Positions 44,532 to 52,383 of a stretch of 64,000 nucleotides of DNA are shown here, one piece after another. The stretch lies in NCBI GenBank assembly GCA_002729885.1, contig PBUB01000015.1:40001-104000 (forward strand). Direction: 5' to 3'. The position numbers were made by a program, and so were the translations under genes. The notes beneath the pieces were generated by a model. That model ran no database searches. It saw only the letters and a program-made list of their open reading frames with translations, and was not told the DNA's origin. Source of the stretch: Spirochaetaceae bacterium (GTDB lineage: Bacteria > Spirochaetota > Leptospiria > Leptospirales > Leptonemataceae). Every line of letters begins with the position of its first letter. Positions within the stretch are counted from its first letter, which is position 1.

Positions 44532-45290
44532 CTATAGATCCGAGGTTCCAGATAGAATACCCGAATAAAAAGGAATTTCTTGAACGATTTGAGATTCCCT
44601 GCTGAGCCAATCCTTCCATTCCAATTCATGATCGTCTGGCCTGAGCTCTCTGGCCAGACGTAGAAAGGCACGATAATGCCCTACTTCCGATTCCAGAAGA
44701 CTTCCATAAAGCCTGCCAATTTCCTGCTCCACAGGTTTCAAATTTGAATTCAATTCCTGGCCTATACTGTACAGCTGAATGAACCTTTCGCAGCTTCGCG
44801 CCTCAATCAGCGCTGCGACATACAATCGATCCGCCAGCTCGGCTCTTCCGGCGCCCCGTCGAACCAGAACGTGCAGGCGACCTGCGTAGGGATTCTTATG
44901 GTGCCTGCTCAACTGATATCCATGTCGCATCATGAATCGAGTGACCAGCCTTAAATGATCGGACTCTTCGGCGGCCATAGATGTAAGTGCACGTACCCAG
45001 TAGTCCGGGGTTTCACCATGGGGCCAGCGACAGAGAAGCTCCAGTGCATTTGCTGCGGCTTTTTTTTCTAAATGGGCATGATCATTTAAAAGGCTTTCCG
45101 GATCCTCCATGACTCGCCGGGCCCAACGCGACGGAGTGCGATAGAGCAACGGAAGATCCCCCAGAGCCACATCCAGAAAATCTCGGTCCGGTGCCACACC
45201 GGGCAATTCATGGTCCTGCGAAAGATTGCTAGAAAACTCCGAACCCTGTTTTGCTATCTCCGTTTCAGACCGCAGATTAGATAATTCCAT
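44532..45290 (-). CDS. miaE: tRNA-(ms2io6A37)-hydroxylase MiaE
   Basis: Non-haem di-iron monooxygenase that hydroxylates the isopentenyl side chain of ms2i6A at tRNA position 37. The longest frame starts at 45365, but GGAGG (45303-45299) sits eight bases before ATG 45290, giving 252 residues and only a 14-base overlap with ubiD. Ferritin-like iron ligands are seen in LLNDHAHLEKKAAANAL (about 68-84), AAEESDHLRLV (107-115), EARSCERF and the ESEVGHYRAFLRLA segment. MiaB and MiaA are not in the window. It is probably co-transcribed and coupled with the upstream ubiD. Confidence 0.9.
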   Translation of the reverse strand: MELSNLRSETEIAKQGSEFSSNLSQDHELPGVAPDRDFLDVALGDLPLLYRTPSRWARRVMEDPESLLNDHAHLEKKAAANALELLCRWPHGETPDYWVRALTSMAAEESDHLRLVTRFMMRHGYQLSRHHKNPYAGRLHVLVRRGAGRAELADRLYVAALIEARSCERFIQLYSIGQELNSNLKPVEQEIGRLYGSLLESEVGHYRAFLRLARELRPDDHELEWKDWLSRESQIVQEIPFYSGILSGTSDL

Positions 45291-47136
45291 GCAGTGGGCC
45301 TCCGCTCGCTGCCAGCGCATCCACTCGGCGATCAATCTCTGGATCGGTCTCCAGGGCAGGCGCATGATGAGGCTTTACCCTGGCATCGATAACCAGGGGG
45401 CCACGGCAACCCCAGTGTTTGAATTCTACAAAGCTATCCACACCGTAAATATCATGAGAAGGATTCGAACGAGTAAAGGTGACCCACAAAAAATTATCCA
45501 GATTGCGCGAAGTGAATTCCGAATCATCAGAAACTACGATAAGAGGAAAACTGGCCAGGAGCTCTTTTTGATCGGAAAGGACAGAACATAGATTTTCAAC
45601 ATGGGAACGGTCCGATTCAGACTTGAAGGTAGGTAGCTTTACAGAAAGCACTCCCGGGAATATGCAGCGCAGATCTTTGCATTCATCCGGCAATCCAATG
45701 CCAGGTACTTCTTTACCCAGAGTTCTTCTCGCATCGCCTGCCGCCGCAATGACTACCCTGGAACCACGGTTGATGGAAACGCCGCTATAATCCAGGGTAT
45801 CCATGGTCGTACTTGTTTGGAAATGCAGATCCCTGCTCCAGTCCACTCTGGCCAGCATATGTTCGAAGAATTCCTGTATGTTATGTGTATCTAGCTCAGG
45901 ATTATCCTGGTGGGCTGCAATCCATAGATATTTCGCAAGAGATGCCTGCCCAAATCCCAGGATGGCATTGGCCACAGTCAAAATTTCAGCAGGCACTCTT
46001 TCCTTTGCGTAGGGGGTATAGCGCTCTTCGCCGATGGCAATCATCAATGGGTGAACACCGGCCTGGTCCACTGCATGCATGGATTTCAATCCAGGAATGG
46101 AAACCGGAACCATTGGCCCGGTAAGCTCATGGATTAGCGCGCCAAAGATCGTATCTTCCTGAGGCGGACGGCCCACCACCGTAAATGGCCAGATCGCATT
46201 CTTTCGATGATAGACAGATGTGACTCGCAACACCGGGAATTCATGCGAAAGACTGTAATAGCCGAGATGATCGCCGAAGGGTCCTTCCGGTAGCAGACCT
46301 GGCTCCACAATTCCTGTAATACAGAAATCCGCATCTGCAGAAACCAGTTGTCTTACGCGCGAATCGGACTGCCGATCTCTATTTCGATCCACCGAGTAGC
46401 GAAAACCACGCCCGGCAAGCGCCCCTGCAAACGCTACCTCCGGCAATCCTTCGGGTAGAGGCATCACCGCAGAAAAGGTATGGGCCGGCGGACCACCTAC
46501 GAATATGCTCACCGGAAAAGGACGCCCTTTTTCCAGGGCCCGACTGTGATGAACTCCAATGCCTCGATGGATTTGATAGTGCAGCCCAATCTGCTCATTC
46601 AGTCGATACTCATTGCCAGCCATCTGAACGCGATACATTCCCAGGTTCGATTTCATAACGCCGGGTTTGAATGCATCTTCGGAATATACCTGCGGAAGGG
46701 TGATGAACGGTCCTCCATCGGCGGGCCAGGATTTAATGAAAGGCAATCTGTCGATAGTGGTGCGACGGTATCGCACTGCTCCGCCGTGCACTCTTCGAGG
46801 AAGTGCATTTAAGCCAGCGCGAAGGGCAAAGTACAGATTGGCAGGATTTTTCAGAGCGATGGCCGGGTCCGCCTTCAGTCCAATAAGCGCCTGCACGCGA
46901 CGGATGGTCTTTCGAAAAATGAATCGGGCACGTTCGATGGTACCGAATAGATTGGACACCGCGGGAAAATCGGAACCACGAACACGTTCGAATAGTATAG
47001 CTGGACCGCCGGCCGCAAACACCCTCCTCTGGATCTCTGCCATTTCCAGGTCAGGATCCACTTCCTGTTGAATTCGAACTAGATGCGAATTCTTTTCCAG
47101 GTCTCTTACACAATCGCGAATGCTTCGATAGGCCAT
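45277..47136 (-). CDS. UbiD-family decarboxylase
   Basis: 619 residues. UbiD enzymes decarboxylate aromatic or unsaturated acids with prenylated FMN, as in ubiquinone or menaquinone synthesis. Blocks seen are IFVGGPPAHTFSAVMPLPEG (prFMN and substrate region), the family signature PEGPFGDHLGYYS with the catalytic Glu, and WPFTVVGRPPQEDT. It is longer than E. coli UbiD (~490), with an expanded C-terminus of roughly 100 residues, similar to the long subgroup near menaquinone or futalosine genes in some phyla. UbiX, which makes prFMN, is not nearby. Its stop lies inside the 5' end of miaE. The start at ATG 47136 has no obvious ribosome site. Confidence 0.88.
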   Translation of the reverse strand: MAYRSIRDCVRDLEKNSHLVRIQQEVDPDLEMAEIQRRVFAAGGPAILFERVRGSDFPAVSNLFGTIERARFIFRKTIRRVQALIGLKADPAIALKNPANLYFALRAGLNALPRRVHGGAVRYRRTTIDRLPFIKSWPADGGPFITLPQVYSEDAFKPGVMKSNLGMYRVQMAGNEYRLNEQIGLHYQIHRGIGVHHSRALEKGRPFPVSIFVGGPPAHTFSAVMPLPEGLPEVAFAGALAGRGFRYSVDRNRDRQSDSRVRQLVSADADFCITGIVEPGLLPEGPFGDHLGYYSLSHEFPVLRVTSVYHRKNAIWPFTVVGRPPQEDTIFGALIHELTGPMVPVSIPGLKSMHAVDQAGVHPLMIAIGEERYTPYAKERVPAEILTVANAILGFGQASLAKYLWIAAHQDNPELDTHNIQEFFEHMLARVDWSRDLHFQTSTTMDTLDYSGVSINRGSRVVIAAAGDARRTLGKEVPGIGLPDECKDLRCIFPGVLSVKLPTFKSESDRSHVENLCSVLSDQKELLASFPLIVVSDDSEFTSRNLDNFLWVTFTRSNPSHDIYGVDSFVEFKHWGCRGPLVIDARVKPHHAPALETDPEIDRRVDALAASGGPLHGII

Positions 47137-47298
47137 CTAGAAGTTACAGAAAGGATTCTGCACGGGCAAGCAAGTGAAAACCGAAATTCATCTACAGCAA
47201 TGCATCCATCTTCGACACCGTAGTCTGGAAAGATGCTCGATAATTTTCATTCAGAAAGTAATGTACCGTGGACAGAAATCCCGGTCCGGGAGCTGGAT

Positions 47299-47334
47299 CA
47301 GAAGCTTATTCAGAAGCTTATTCAGAAGCATATA
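47299..47334. repeat. 12-base tandem repeat (CAGAAGCTTATT)
   Basis: Two perfect copies (47299-47310, 47311-47322) and one diverged copy (47323-47334) in the 261-base gap upstream of ubiD. The repeat includes HindIII-like AAGCTT centres. On the plus strand it would encode repeated LIQK units, but the surrounding plus-strand frame runs into the TPR gene and has no ribosome site. Confidence 0.7.
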
Positions 47335-47397
47335 TTAGAAGATTCAATCCTCAATCCGATCTTTCATCTTTCGATTCGGCCGCCCAACAATCCATGG

Positions 47398-48084
47398 CTA
47401 GAAGAATCTCTGCAGCGCTTCCACGGCGTAGTTGCGATAGTTAGAATCCTCGATGGCATGATCCGGCTTGGGTTGCTGAGCTACCAGATACTCGAGATGC
47501 TCTTTCGCCTTATCCTTCCTGCCCATATCCAGATACAGCTCCGCAAGAAACGAACGATTGTTAAAAAACTCCGGAGCCAGTTCTACAGCCCGCTCCAGAT
47601 GATCCGCTGCCCTGTTCTTATTGCCTACAGAAATGGGCCATCCTGGAGCCTGATGAAAGAGCCTGCCCAGAGCTCGATGTGGCCCGGCAAAGAAGAAGTT
47701 CTCGTTTTCCTTCAGTACAACTTCCATGGACTGTTTGAATGGATCAATGCTGGCCAGAGATGCCATGATGCCTCTACAAATCCCCAGCTGTCCTGCGTTG
47801 GATGCGTACCAGAAGTTTCCATAAATAGCCCGGGGATTCATGTTGATGGCTTCTCTGCCATAGTTAGTTCCGTGTTCGTAGTACACTTCACGCTTCTTAT
47901 CGTCACGGGTAAAAAGCCCTTTATAGAAATAGACGCTACTTAGCTTTCCGCAAATCAGGTCTTCTTCCGGGAACTCGGCCTTGAGAGCCAGCAGCGCTTT
48001 TTCGGCTTTGTCCAGGTTTCCTTCGCTTTCCCGCTGATCGATCCATTCATTAATATCGGATAACCTTTCTTTGATCTCGCTCAT
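47398..48084 (-). CDS. TPR-like protein of unknown function
   Basis: About 228 residues from ATG 48084, preceded by GGGGGAA; the longer frame from 48150 would overlap the upstream gene. The sequence is helical throughout, with repeated TPR-like pairs: EGNLDKAEKALLALKAEFPE (about 15-35), GREAINMNPRAIYGNFWYA, AADHLERAVELAPEFFNNR and YLDMGRKDKAKEHLEYLVAQQP. No signal peptide is seen. The layout resembles TatT/TRAP-associated helical proteins, but a match cannot be proven by eye. It follows a PlsC-like acyltransferase by 52 bases on the same strand and may be co-transcribed. Confidence 0.75.
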   Translation of the reverse strand: MSEIKERLSDINEWIDQRESEGNLDKAEKALLALKAEFPEEDLICGKLSSVYFYKGLFTRDDKKREVYYEHGTNYGREAINMNPRAIYGNFWYASNAGQLGICRGIMASLASIDPFKQSMEVVLKENENFFFAGPHRALGRLFHQAPGWPISVGNKNRAADHLERAVELAPEFFNNRSFLAELYLDMGRKDKAKEHLEYLVAQQPKPDHAIEDSNYRNYAVEALQRFF

Positions 48085-48136
48085 TGTGACTTCCCCCTGT
48101 ATAATTGCTATGACCTCAAACGATACCCCATCACCA

Positions 48137-49420
48137 TCAATCGATGGCATCCTCCCCTACATCGTTGGGCTCCACTATGGGTTCGGTGAGATCCTCCATT
48201 CCATGAAGCAGACCCTCAATATCGCTCTTGAGGCGCCGAGTAACATTTTCCACAGTAGCTTTCTTTTTATTTTTATAGTCCGAGTAATAGTCCGCCAGAT
48301 CAAAGGCTGGTGCGAATCTAACATGGGCCGTTCTTGGAAGAATAGATGGTTCGCCACCAATCATTCGGGGCTTTCGTCTGTAAACATAGGTTTCAAACCT
48401 GGTAAGCCATTCGAAGAATCTTTCCGGGGTCGGGCTGGAGGTCAGATAGTCTTTTTTAATTACAACAAAATCGAATGCCGTGAGGGTTTCTCGTAGCATC
48501 CAGTCTTTTTCGTCATCACTTAAGCGAGGCACAGAAGGGTCCGGATACTCCAGCACCACCAGTTCATAGGCGGAGATCACCTGGCGCAATTTCTGGATAG
48601 CATCACCTGATCTGTCATAGTTCTTGATCTGAAATTTATCGGCGATTCCATCCAGAATTCTGTGACGCAGCCTGCCTATGCGAAAATCGAATCCTTTCTG
48701 AGGCTCCAGAGGTATCTGATACTCCTGTTCGGCCTTCTCCAGAAGAATACGACCAATGGTTAGAAACCGTCGAAGCAGATTCTTATTCCCCGGATTGATC
48801 TTAAGAGTTTTCTCAAGCTTTCCGGTATGAGACTCCAGCGTATCTCTTACTTCCTCTTTGCTACTGCGAATGGTATACTTTACCGCCGCCGGAAGCACTA
48901 CCGGAGATGAATTGGGATCTTCCTTTCGCGCATCCTCCAGGCCCCAGAACCCGAGCTGAATGGCGCCAGGCTGAAATGGCATGAGCGAATCATTTTCTCC
49001 GCTGGTAGGCTCCCCCTCGGGGTATATAACAAGCTTACCTTTCTTCTGTTTCAGGATGTCCCTGGACATCTTCAGGGATTCCCGATCTGCAATTCCTGCG
49101 ATGACCGAATAGGCCCCGACCTGTCGAATTACTTCCCCTATAAGGCCACCACTCCATTCGAAGACCTGCCTGGAGGCCATAAAGTTGAATCGGGAACCCA
49201 TGACCTTTGAGATAGCCATGGTTACTGGCGGCTCCGCCGTGCTGGGATGATTGAGAGCCATAAGAATTCTTCTATCCTGGAGACTTCGGAGTTTTTCTCT
49301 GTCGCCGGGAAGGATATCTATTTCTTCTATATTTTGAAGAATCTTTAATAATGGCCATTCCAGCAGATCCGCGAACCACAGAAGAGGCAAATTGAAGGAA
49401 GGACCTATAAAGGCTTGCAT
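48137..49420 (-). CDS. PlsC-like acyltransferase with long C-terminal region
   Basis: 427 residues. The N-terminal ~200 residues form a glycerolipid acyltransferase domain: motif I is ALNHPSTAEPP (NHxSxxE instead of the usual NHxxxxD) and motif III is VIYPEGEPTSGEND (usual FPEGTR). A hydrophobic N-terminal segment (PSFNLPLLWFADLLEWPLL) may lie on the membrane. The C-terminal half is charged and helical and is not part of the standard domain. GAGGAG lies six bases before the ATG. It probably transfers an acyl chain to a lipid, but the changed Asp and the extra region make the substrate uncertain. A TPR protein gene follows. Confidence 0.8.
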   Translation of the reverse strand: MQAFIGPSFNLPLLWFADLLEWPLLKILQNIEEIDILPGDREKLRSLQDRRILMALNHPSTAEPPVTMAISKVMGSRFNFMASRQVFEWSGGLIGEVIRQVGAYSVIAGIADRESLKMSRDILKQKKGKLVIYPEGEPTSGENDSLMPFQPGAIQLGFWGLEDARKEDPNSSPVVLPAAVKYTIRSSKEEVRDTLESHTGKLEKTLKINPGNKNLLRRFLTIGRILLEKAEQEYQIPLEPQKGFDFRIGRLRHRILDGIADKFQIKNYDRSGDAIQKLRQVISAYELVVLEYPDPSVPRLSDDEKDWMLRETLTAFDFVVIKKDYLTSSPTPERFFEWLTRFETYVYRRKPRMIGGEPSILPRTAHVRFAPAFDLADYYSDYKNKKKATVENVTRRLKSDIEGLLHGMEDLTEPIVEPNDVGEDAID

Positions 49421-49539
49421 GAATCACTCCTCAGCTTTGTTTGTGTATGGAACGCTACAGGGAAGTGGAGGCTTCCTATCGCAAACCACAGAGGCATGTT
49501 TCTAGCCTTGAATAAGGGTCTGTCAATCCTAAATCCTGC

Positions 49540-49920
49540 ATGGGAGGCGGATCCAGGAACCGGGAGGACAATCTGTCACAGGAAAAAAGACAACACCCAC
49601 GACTTCCATTTAAACGTCAGCTAACCATATTTGCGGAGTCACCACAGCTAAAGAAAACCATCGAGTACGATGCAACGGGCATCAACCTGTCCAGAGGTGG
49701 CATACTACTTTCGAGCAGGGCCGACTTCGCAGAGGGAACTCGATGCACCCTTACGTTCCATGATGTGAACGAAAGCACGGTGAGCAGAACAGGAATAATA
49801 CGTCGCGTACAAACTCCGCCAGATATGAACCTGCCGGAACCAGAACATCTTTATGGCATTGAGTTCGATGATCTCATTTCAGAAGAAGCGCTGGCAACCA
49901 TGATAGGCACTACTTCCTGA
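49540..49920 (+). CDS. PilZ-domain protein (c-di-GMP receptor)
   Basis: 126 residues. The c-di-GMP-binding residues of PilZ are present: the RxxxR loop in EKRQHPRLPFKRQL and the (D/N)xSxxG element in INLSRGGILL. The rest of the beta-barrel (RCTLTFHDV, GIIRRVQ, YGIEFDDL) follows. It should bind c-di-GMP and pass the signal by protein contact, since there is no output domain. The first 18 residues are low in conservation and the start is uncertain because no Shine-Dalgarno is obvious. It lies 5 kb from the two EAL/GGDEF genes and is convergent with a GH1 gene. Confidence 0.85.
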   Translation: MGGGSRNREDNLSQEKRQHPRLPFKRQLTIFAESPQLKKTIEYDATGINLSRGGILLSSRADFAEGTRCTLTFHDVNESTVSRTGIIRRVQTPPDMNLPEPEHLYGIEFDDLISEEALATMIGTTS

Positions 49921-49971
49921 CCAGCTGAGCAATCCTCGTCAGCCCGGGTTCATCCATCATCATTCAGCTGG
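49921..49971. repeat. Inverted repeat with long loop between convergent genes
   Basis: CCAGCTGA (49921-49928) and TCAGCTGG (49964-49971) are perfect inverted arms separated by 35 bases, directly after the PilZ stop. CAGCTG is itself palindromic, so chance is possible; no T-run follows. Confidence 0.35.
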
Positions 49972-49995
49972 CAGTTCATCTCTTACGCGGGTGAT

Positions 49996-51360
49996 TCAGC
50001 CAGGAAGGATGGGCGGCGAAACCTCCTTTCCAGATAGAAAATCCCGGTACATGAAGGCCGAGTCCTTGGGATAGCGTTTCTGCGAAGGATAATCCACATA
50101 GATTAGACCGAATCTGGGACGGTATCCTTCGGCCCATTCGAAATTATCCATAAAGCTCCATACAAAATAGCCCTGAATTTTGGAAGATACACGAGAAGCA
50201 CGAAGGGTAGCATCCATATAATCCTGGAGATACTTCTGTCGCTCCAGATCCGCAACCCGGCCCTGATTCAAGGAATCGTGAAATGCTGCGCCTGACTCAG
50301 TAACATAGATCTTCTTTACTTCAGGATACTCGGCGAATTGCAGGAGTAAGTGATACATGGAATCCGGAAAGATCTCCCAGCCCATATCGGTGGTTCGCTC
50401 AACTCTCTTTTTCGGTTCTATGGTTTTGAACCATAACACCGGCTGAAATGGCCAGAAGCGGACTACGTCTCGAATGTAGTTTTGAACTCCAATGAAATCA
50501 AAGTCGAATGCAAGTTTCTGTTCATCCCCGGGCTTCGCATATTTCCAGATTCTTTTCAGTGCCGGTAGTTCTTCTGTAGGATAGCCACGACCGCAGGCTG
50601 GGTCCAGAAAGAAACGATTGAATACAGCGTCATATCTTCGCACAGCTTTTCGATTCCATGAAGTGTCTTTATAGGGCGTTGGATAGGCACAGGAAAAGGT
50701 GGTTCCGATCTCGGCATCCCTGGCAGAATTTGCTCGGGCAATCCTGCCCCCTTCCGCCTGGGCCAGGGTTGTATGGTGGGCAGCAGGTAAAAAATTCCTG
50801 AGCCCCTTTCGCCCGGGAGCATGAATACCTGCGAAATGCCCCACGGCGGTAAAGACAAACGGTTCGTTCAACACCATCCAGTGCTTTACCGAATCCTTGA
50901 ACTCTCTGGTTATCAAATCGGCATAATCGCAAAAAGCATGGTAGGTATCCCGATTGGTCCATCCGCCGCGGCTTTCCAGGGCAGAAGGCAGATCCCAGTG
51001 ATACATGGTTACATGAGGCTCGATTTGACGCTTATGACAGGCCTCCAGCAAGCGATGATAGAAATCCAGACCCTTCTGGTTCTTCGCTCCTACTCCATAG
51101 GGAAGAATTCGCGGCCAGGAAAGGGAAAAACGATAGTTTCGGATTCCCAGATCCTTCATTAAATCAAGGTCATTTTCAAACCTGTGGTAATGATCGCATG
51201 CTACGGCTCCGGAGTCACCGCCTGCGATCTTTCCAGGGGTTTTGCAGAAATCGTCCCAGATGGAAGGGCCTTTACCGTCCTCTTCTGCTGCCCCTTCAAT
51301 CTGGTATGCAGCAGTGGATGTTCCAAAAAGAAAATTCTCAGGAAAGTCCGATCGTTTCAT
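49996..51360 (-). CDS. Glycoside hydrolase family 1 (beta-glucosidase type)
   Basis: 454 residues, the usual GH1 length, with no signal peptide, so cytoplasmic. N-terminal FLFGTSTAAYQIEGAA, the acid/base Glu in MVLNEPFVFTAVGHFAG, and the nucleophile Glu in KIYVTESGAAF (usual TENG, here TESG) are present, followed by GYFVWSFMDNFEWAEGY and RFGLIYVDY. It would hydrolyse beta-linked disaccharides or glycosides, perhaps 6-phospho forms, which cannot be excluded. It is divergent from a putative glycosidase-like lipoprotein gene with 66-84 bases between starts, which may mean co-regulation. ATG 51360 has no strong Shine-Dalgarno. Confidence 0.92.
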   Translation of the reverse strand: MKRSDFPENFLFGTSTAAYQIEGAAEEDGKGPSIWDDFCKTPGKIAGGDSGAVACDHYHRFENDLDLMKDLGIRNYRFSLSWPRILPYGVGAKNQKGLDFYHRLLEACHKRQIEPHVTMYHWDLPSALESRGGWTNRDTYHAFCDYADLITREFKDSVKHWMVLNEPFVFTAVGHFAGIHAPGRKGLRNFLPAAHHTTLAQAEGGRIARANSARDAEIGTTFSCAYPTPYKDTSWNRKAVRRYDAVFNRFFLDPACGRGYPTEELPALKRIWKYAKPGDEQKLAFDFDFIGVQNYIRDVVRFWPFQPVLWFKTIEPKKRVERTTDMGWEIFPDSMYHLLLQFAEYPEVKKIYVTESGAAFHDSLNQGRVADLERQKYLQDYMDATLRASRVSSKIQGYFVWSFMDNFEWAEGYRPRFGLIYVDYPSQKRYPKDSAFMYRDFLSGKEVSPPILPG

Positions 51361-51444
51361 AGCACCCTTAAAGGTGGACCGGACATTTCAATTACAAGAA
51401 AAAATACCTGACCCCAGAGCCCTGCCTTGAAAAAATCGCCTGCA

Positions 51445-52383
51445 ATGAAAATAAGAAGCATTTTTCCATTATTGCTGGTGGCCACCCTGTATTGTTCCAC
51501 CGCTGCCACTGAAAAGGAAGTGCCACAGACCGAGCAGTCCGGGCCCATGCGTGGCATCTACCTGGATGTAAATCGCGGTCGCAATCTGGACCTGGTAAAA
51601 GGTCTCATAGAACGGGGGCGACCTCTGGGTGTAAATTATGTAGTAGTGGATGTACAACCCTACGCTTCTTATCGATTCCTTCTGAATCCAGAAGTTATTC
51701 AATACTTGAAGTCAAAGGATGTTTATATCGCTGGCCGGGTAGTTTGCTTTCAGGACGGGATGACCAGGAAGGCCAGCGACGAAAAGCTCAAGAGCCTGTA
51801 CGAGTTGATCGAAAAAACCGCAGCAGCCGGCTTCGATGAGGTACAGCTGGACTACATCCGATTTGCGGACGATTACACTCCCTATTCTTTGCAACAAAAG
51901 TATGACTATATTGAAGGCATTCTAAAAACAGCGAGAACTATTGCAGATAAGCACAATATCAAACTGGGTGCAGATCTATTTGGTCGTGTTGTATACAATC
52001 GCGATGACCTTATTGGTCAGAAGCTTGAAAACTTTGCAAAATACGTTGATGTCATCTATCCAATGCTCTATCCAAGTCACTTCACCGGAGACAGAAAAAG
52101 GCTATCCAATCCCGGTTTTACAATCCATGAAGGAACAACAAAAGGGCTTGATCGACTGAATGGGACTCGAAGCACCATTCAACCCTTTATTCAGGCCTTC
52201 GGATACAATGTTGGCTATGCTCGTATGTCTTATAAAGATTACATCGTGGCTCAAATCAAGGCTGCGGAAAGCACCGATGCCAGAGGTTGGGTAGCATGGA
52301 ATGCAAGAGCGGAATACGATACCCTCTTTCAAGCGCTGGAGGTGCTAAAGCAAGAAAGCCAGGAACCCGCGGCACAACCCTAG
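51445..52383 (+). CDS. Putative glycoside hydrolase-like lipoprotein (DUF4015 type)
   Basis: About 312 residues from ATG 51445, which gives a compact signal peptide (KIRSIFPLLLVATLYC) with possible lipobox TLYC; TTG 51427 is the alternative. The body is a TIM-barrel-like fold: MRGIYLDVNRGR, NYVVVDVQPYASY, YIAGRVVCFQDG, GFDEVQLDYIRFADD, KLGADLFGRVV, YVDVIYPMLYPSHFTGD and IQPFIQAFGY. The strand-end Asp/Tyr/Arg clusters (VQLDYIRF) match the DUF4015 putative glycosyl hydrolase family. It probably acts in the envelope on polysaccharide or peptidoglycan, with uncertain activity. The last 88 bases overlap the start region of the adenylate cyclase gene. Confidence 0.8.
   Translation: MKIRSIFPLLLVATLYCSTAATEKEVPQTEQSGPMRGIYLDVNRGRNLDLVKGLIERGRPLGVNYVVVDVQPYASYRFLLNPEVIQYLKSKDVYIAGRVVCFQDGMTRKASDEKLKSLYELIEKTAAAGFDEVQLDYIRFADDYTPYSLQQKYDYIEGILKTARTIADKHNIKLGADLFGRVVYNRDDLIGQKLENFAKYVDVIYPMLYPSHFTGDRKRLSNPGFTIHEGTTKGLDRLNGTRSTIQPFIQAFGYNVGYARMSYKDYIVAQIKAAESTDARGWVAWNARAEYDTLFQALEVLKQESQEPAAQP

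Noticed and set aside
47233..47943. 236-codon plus-strand frame starting with LIQK repeats
   Set aside because: Most of it is antisense to the TPR gene and there is no ribosome site; the repeat is better seen as a non-coding tandem repeat.
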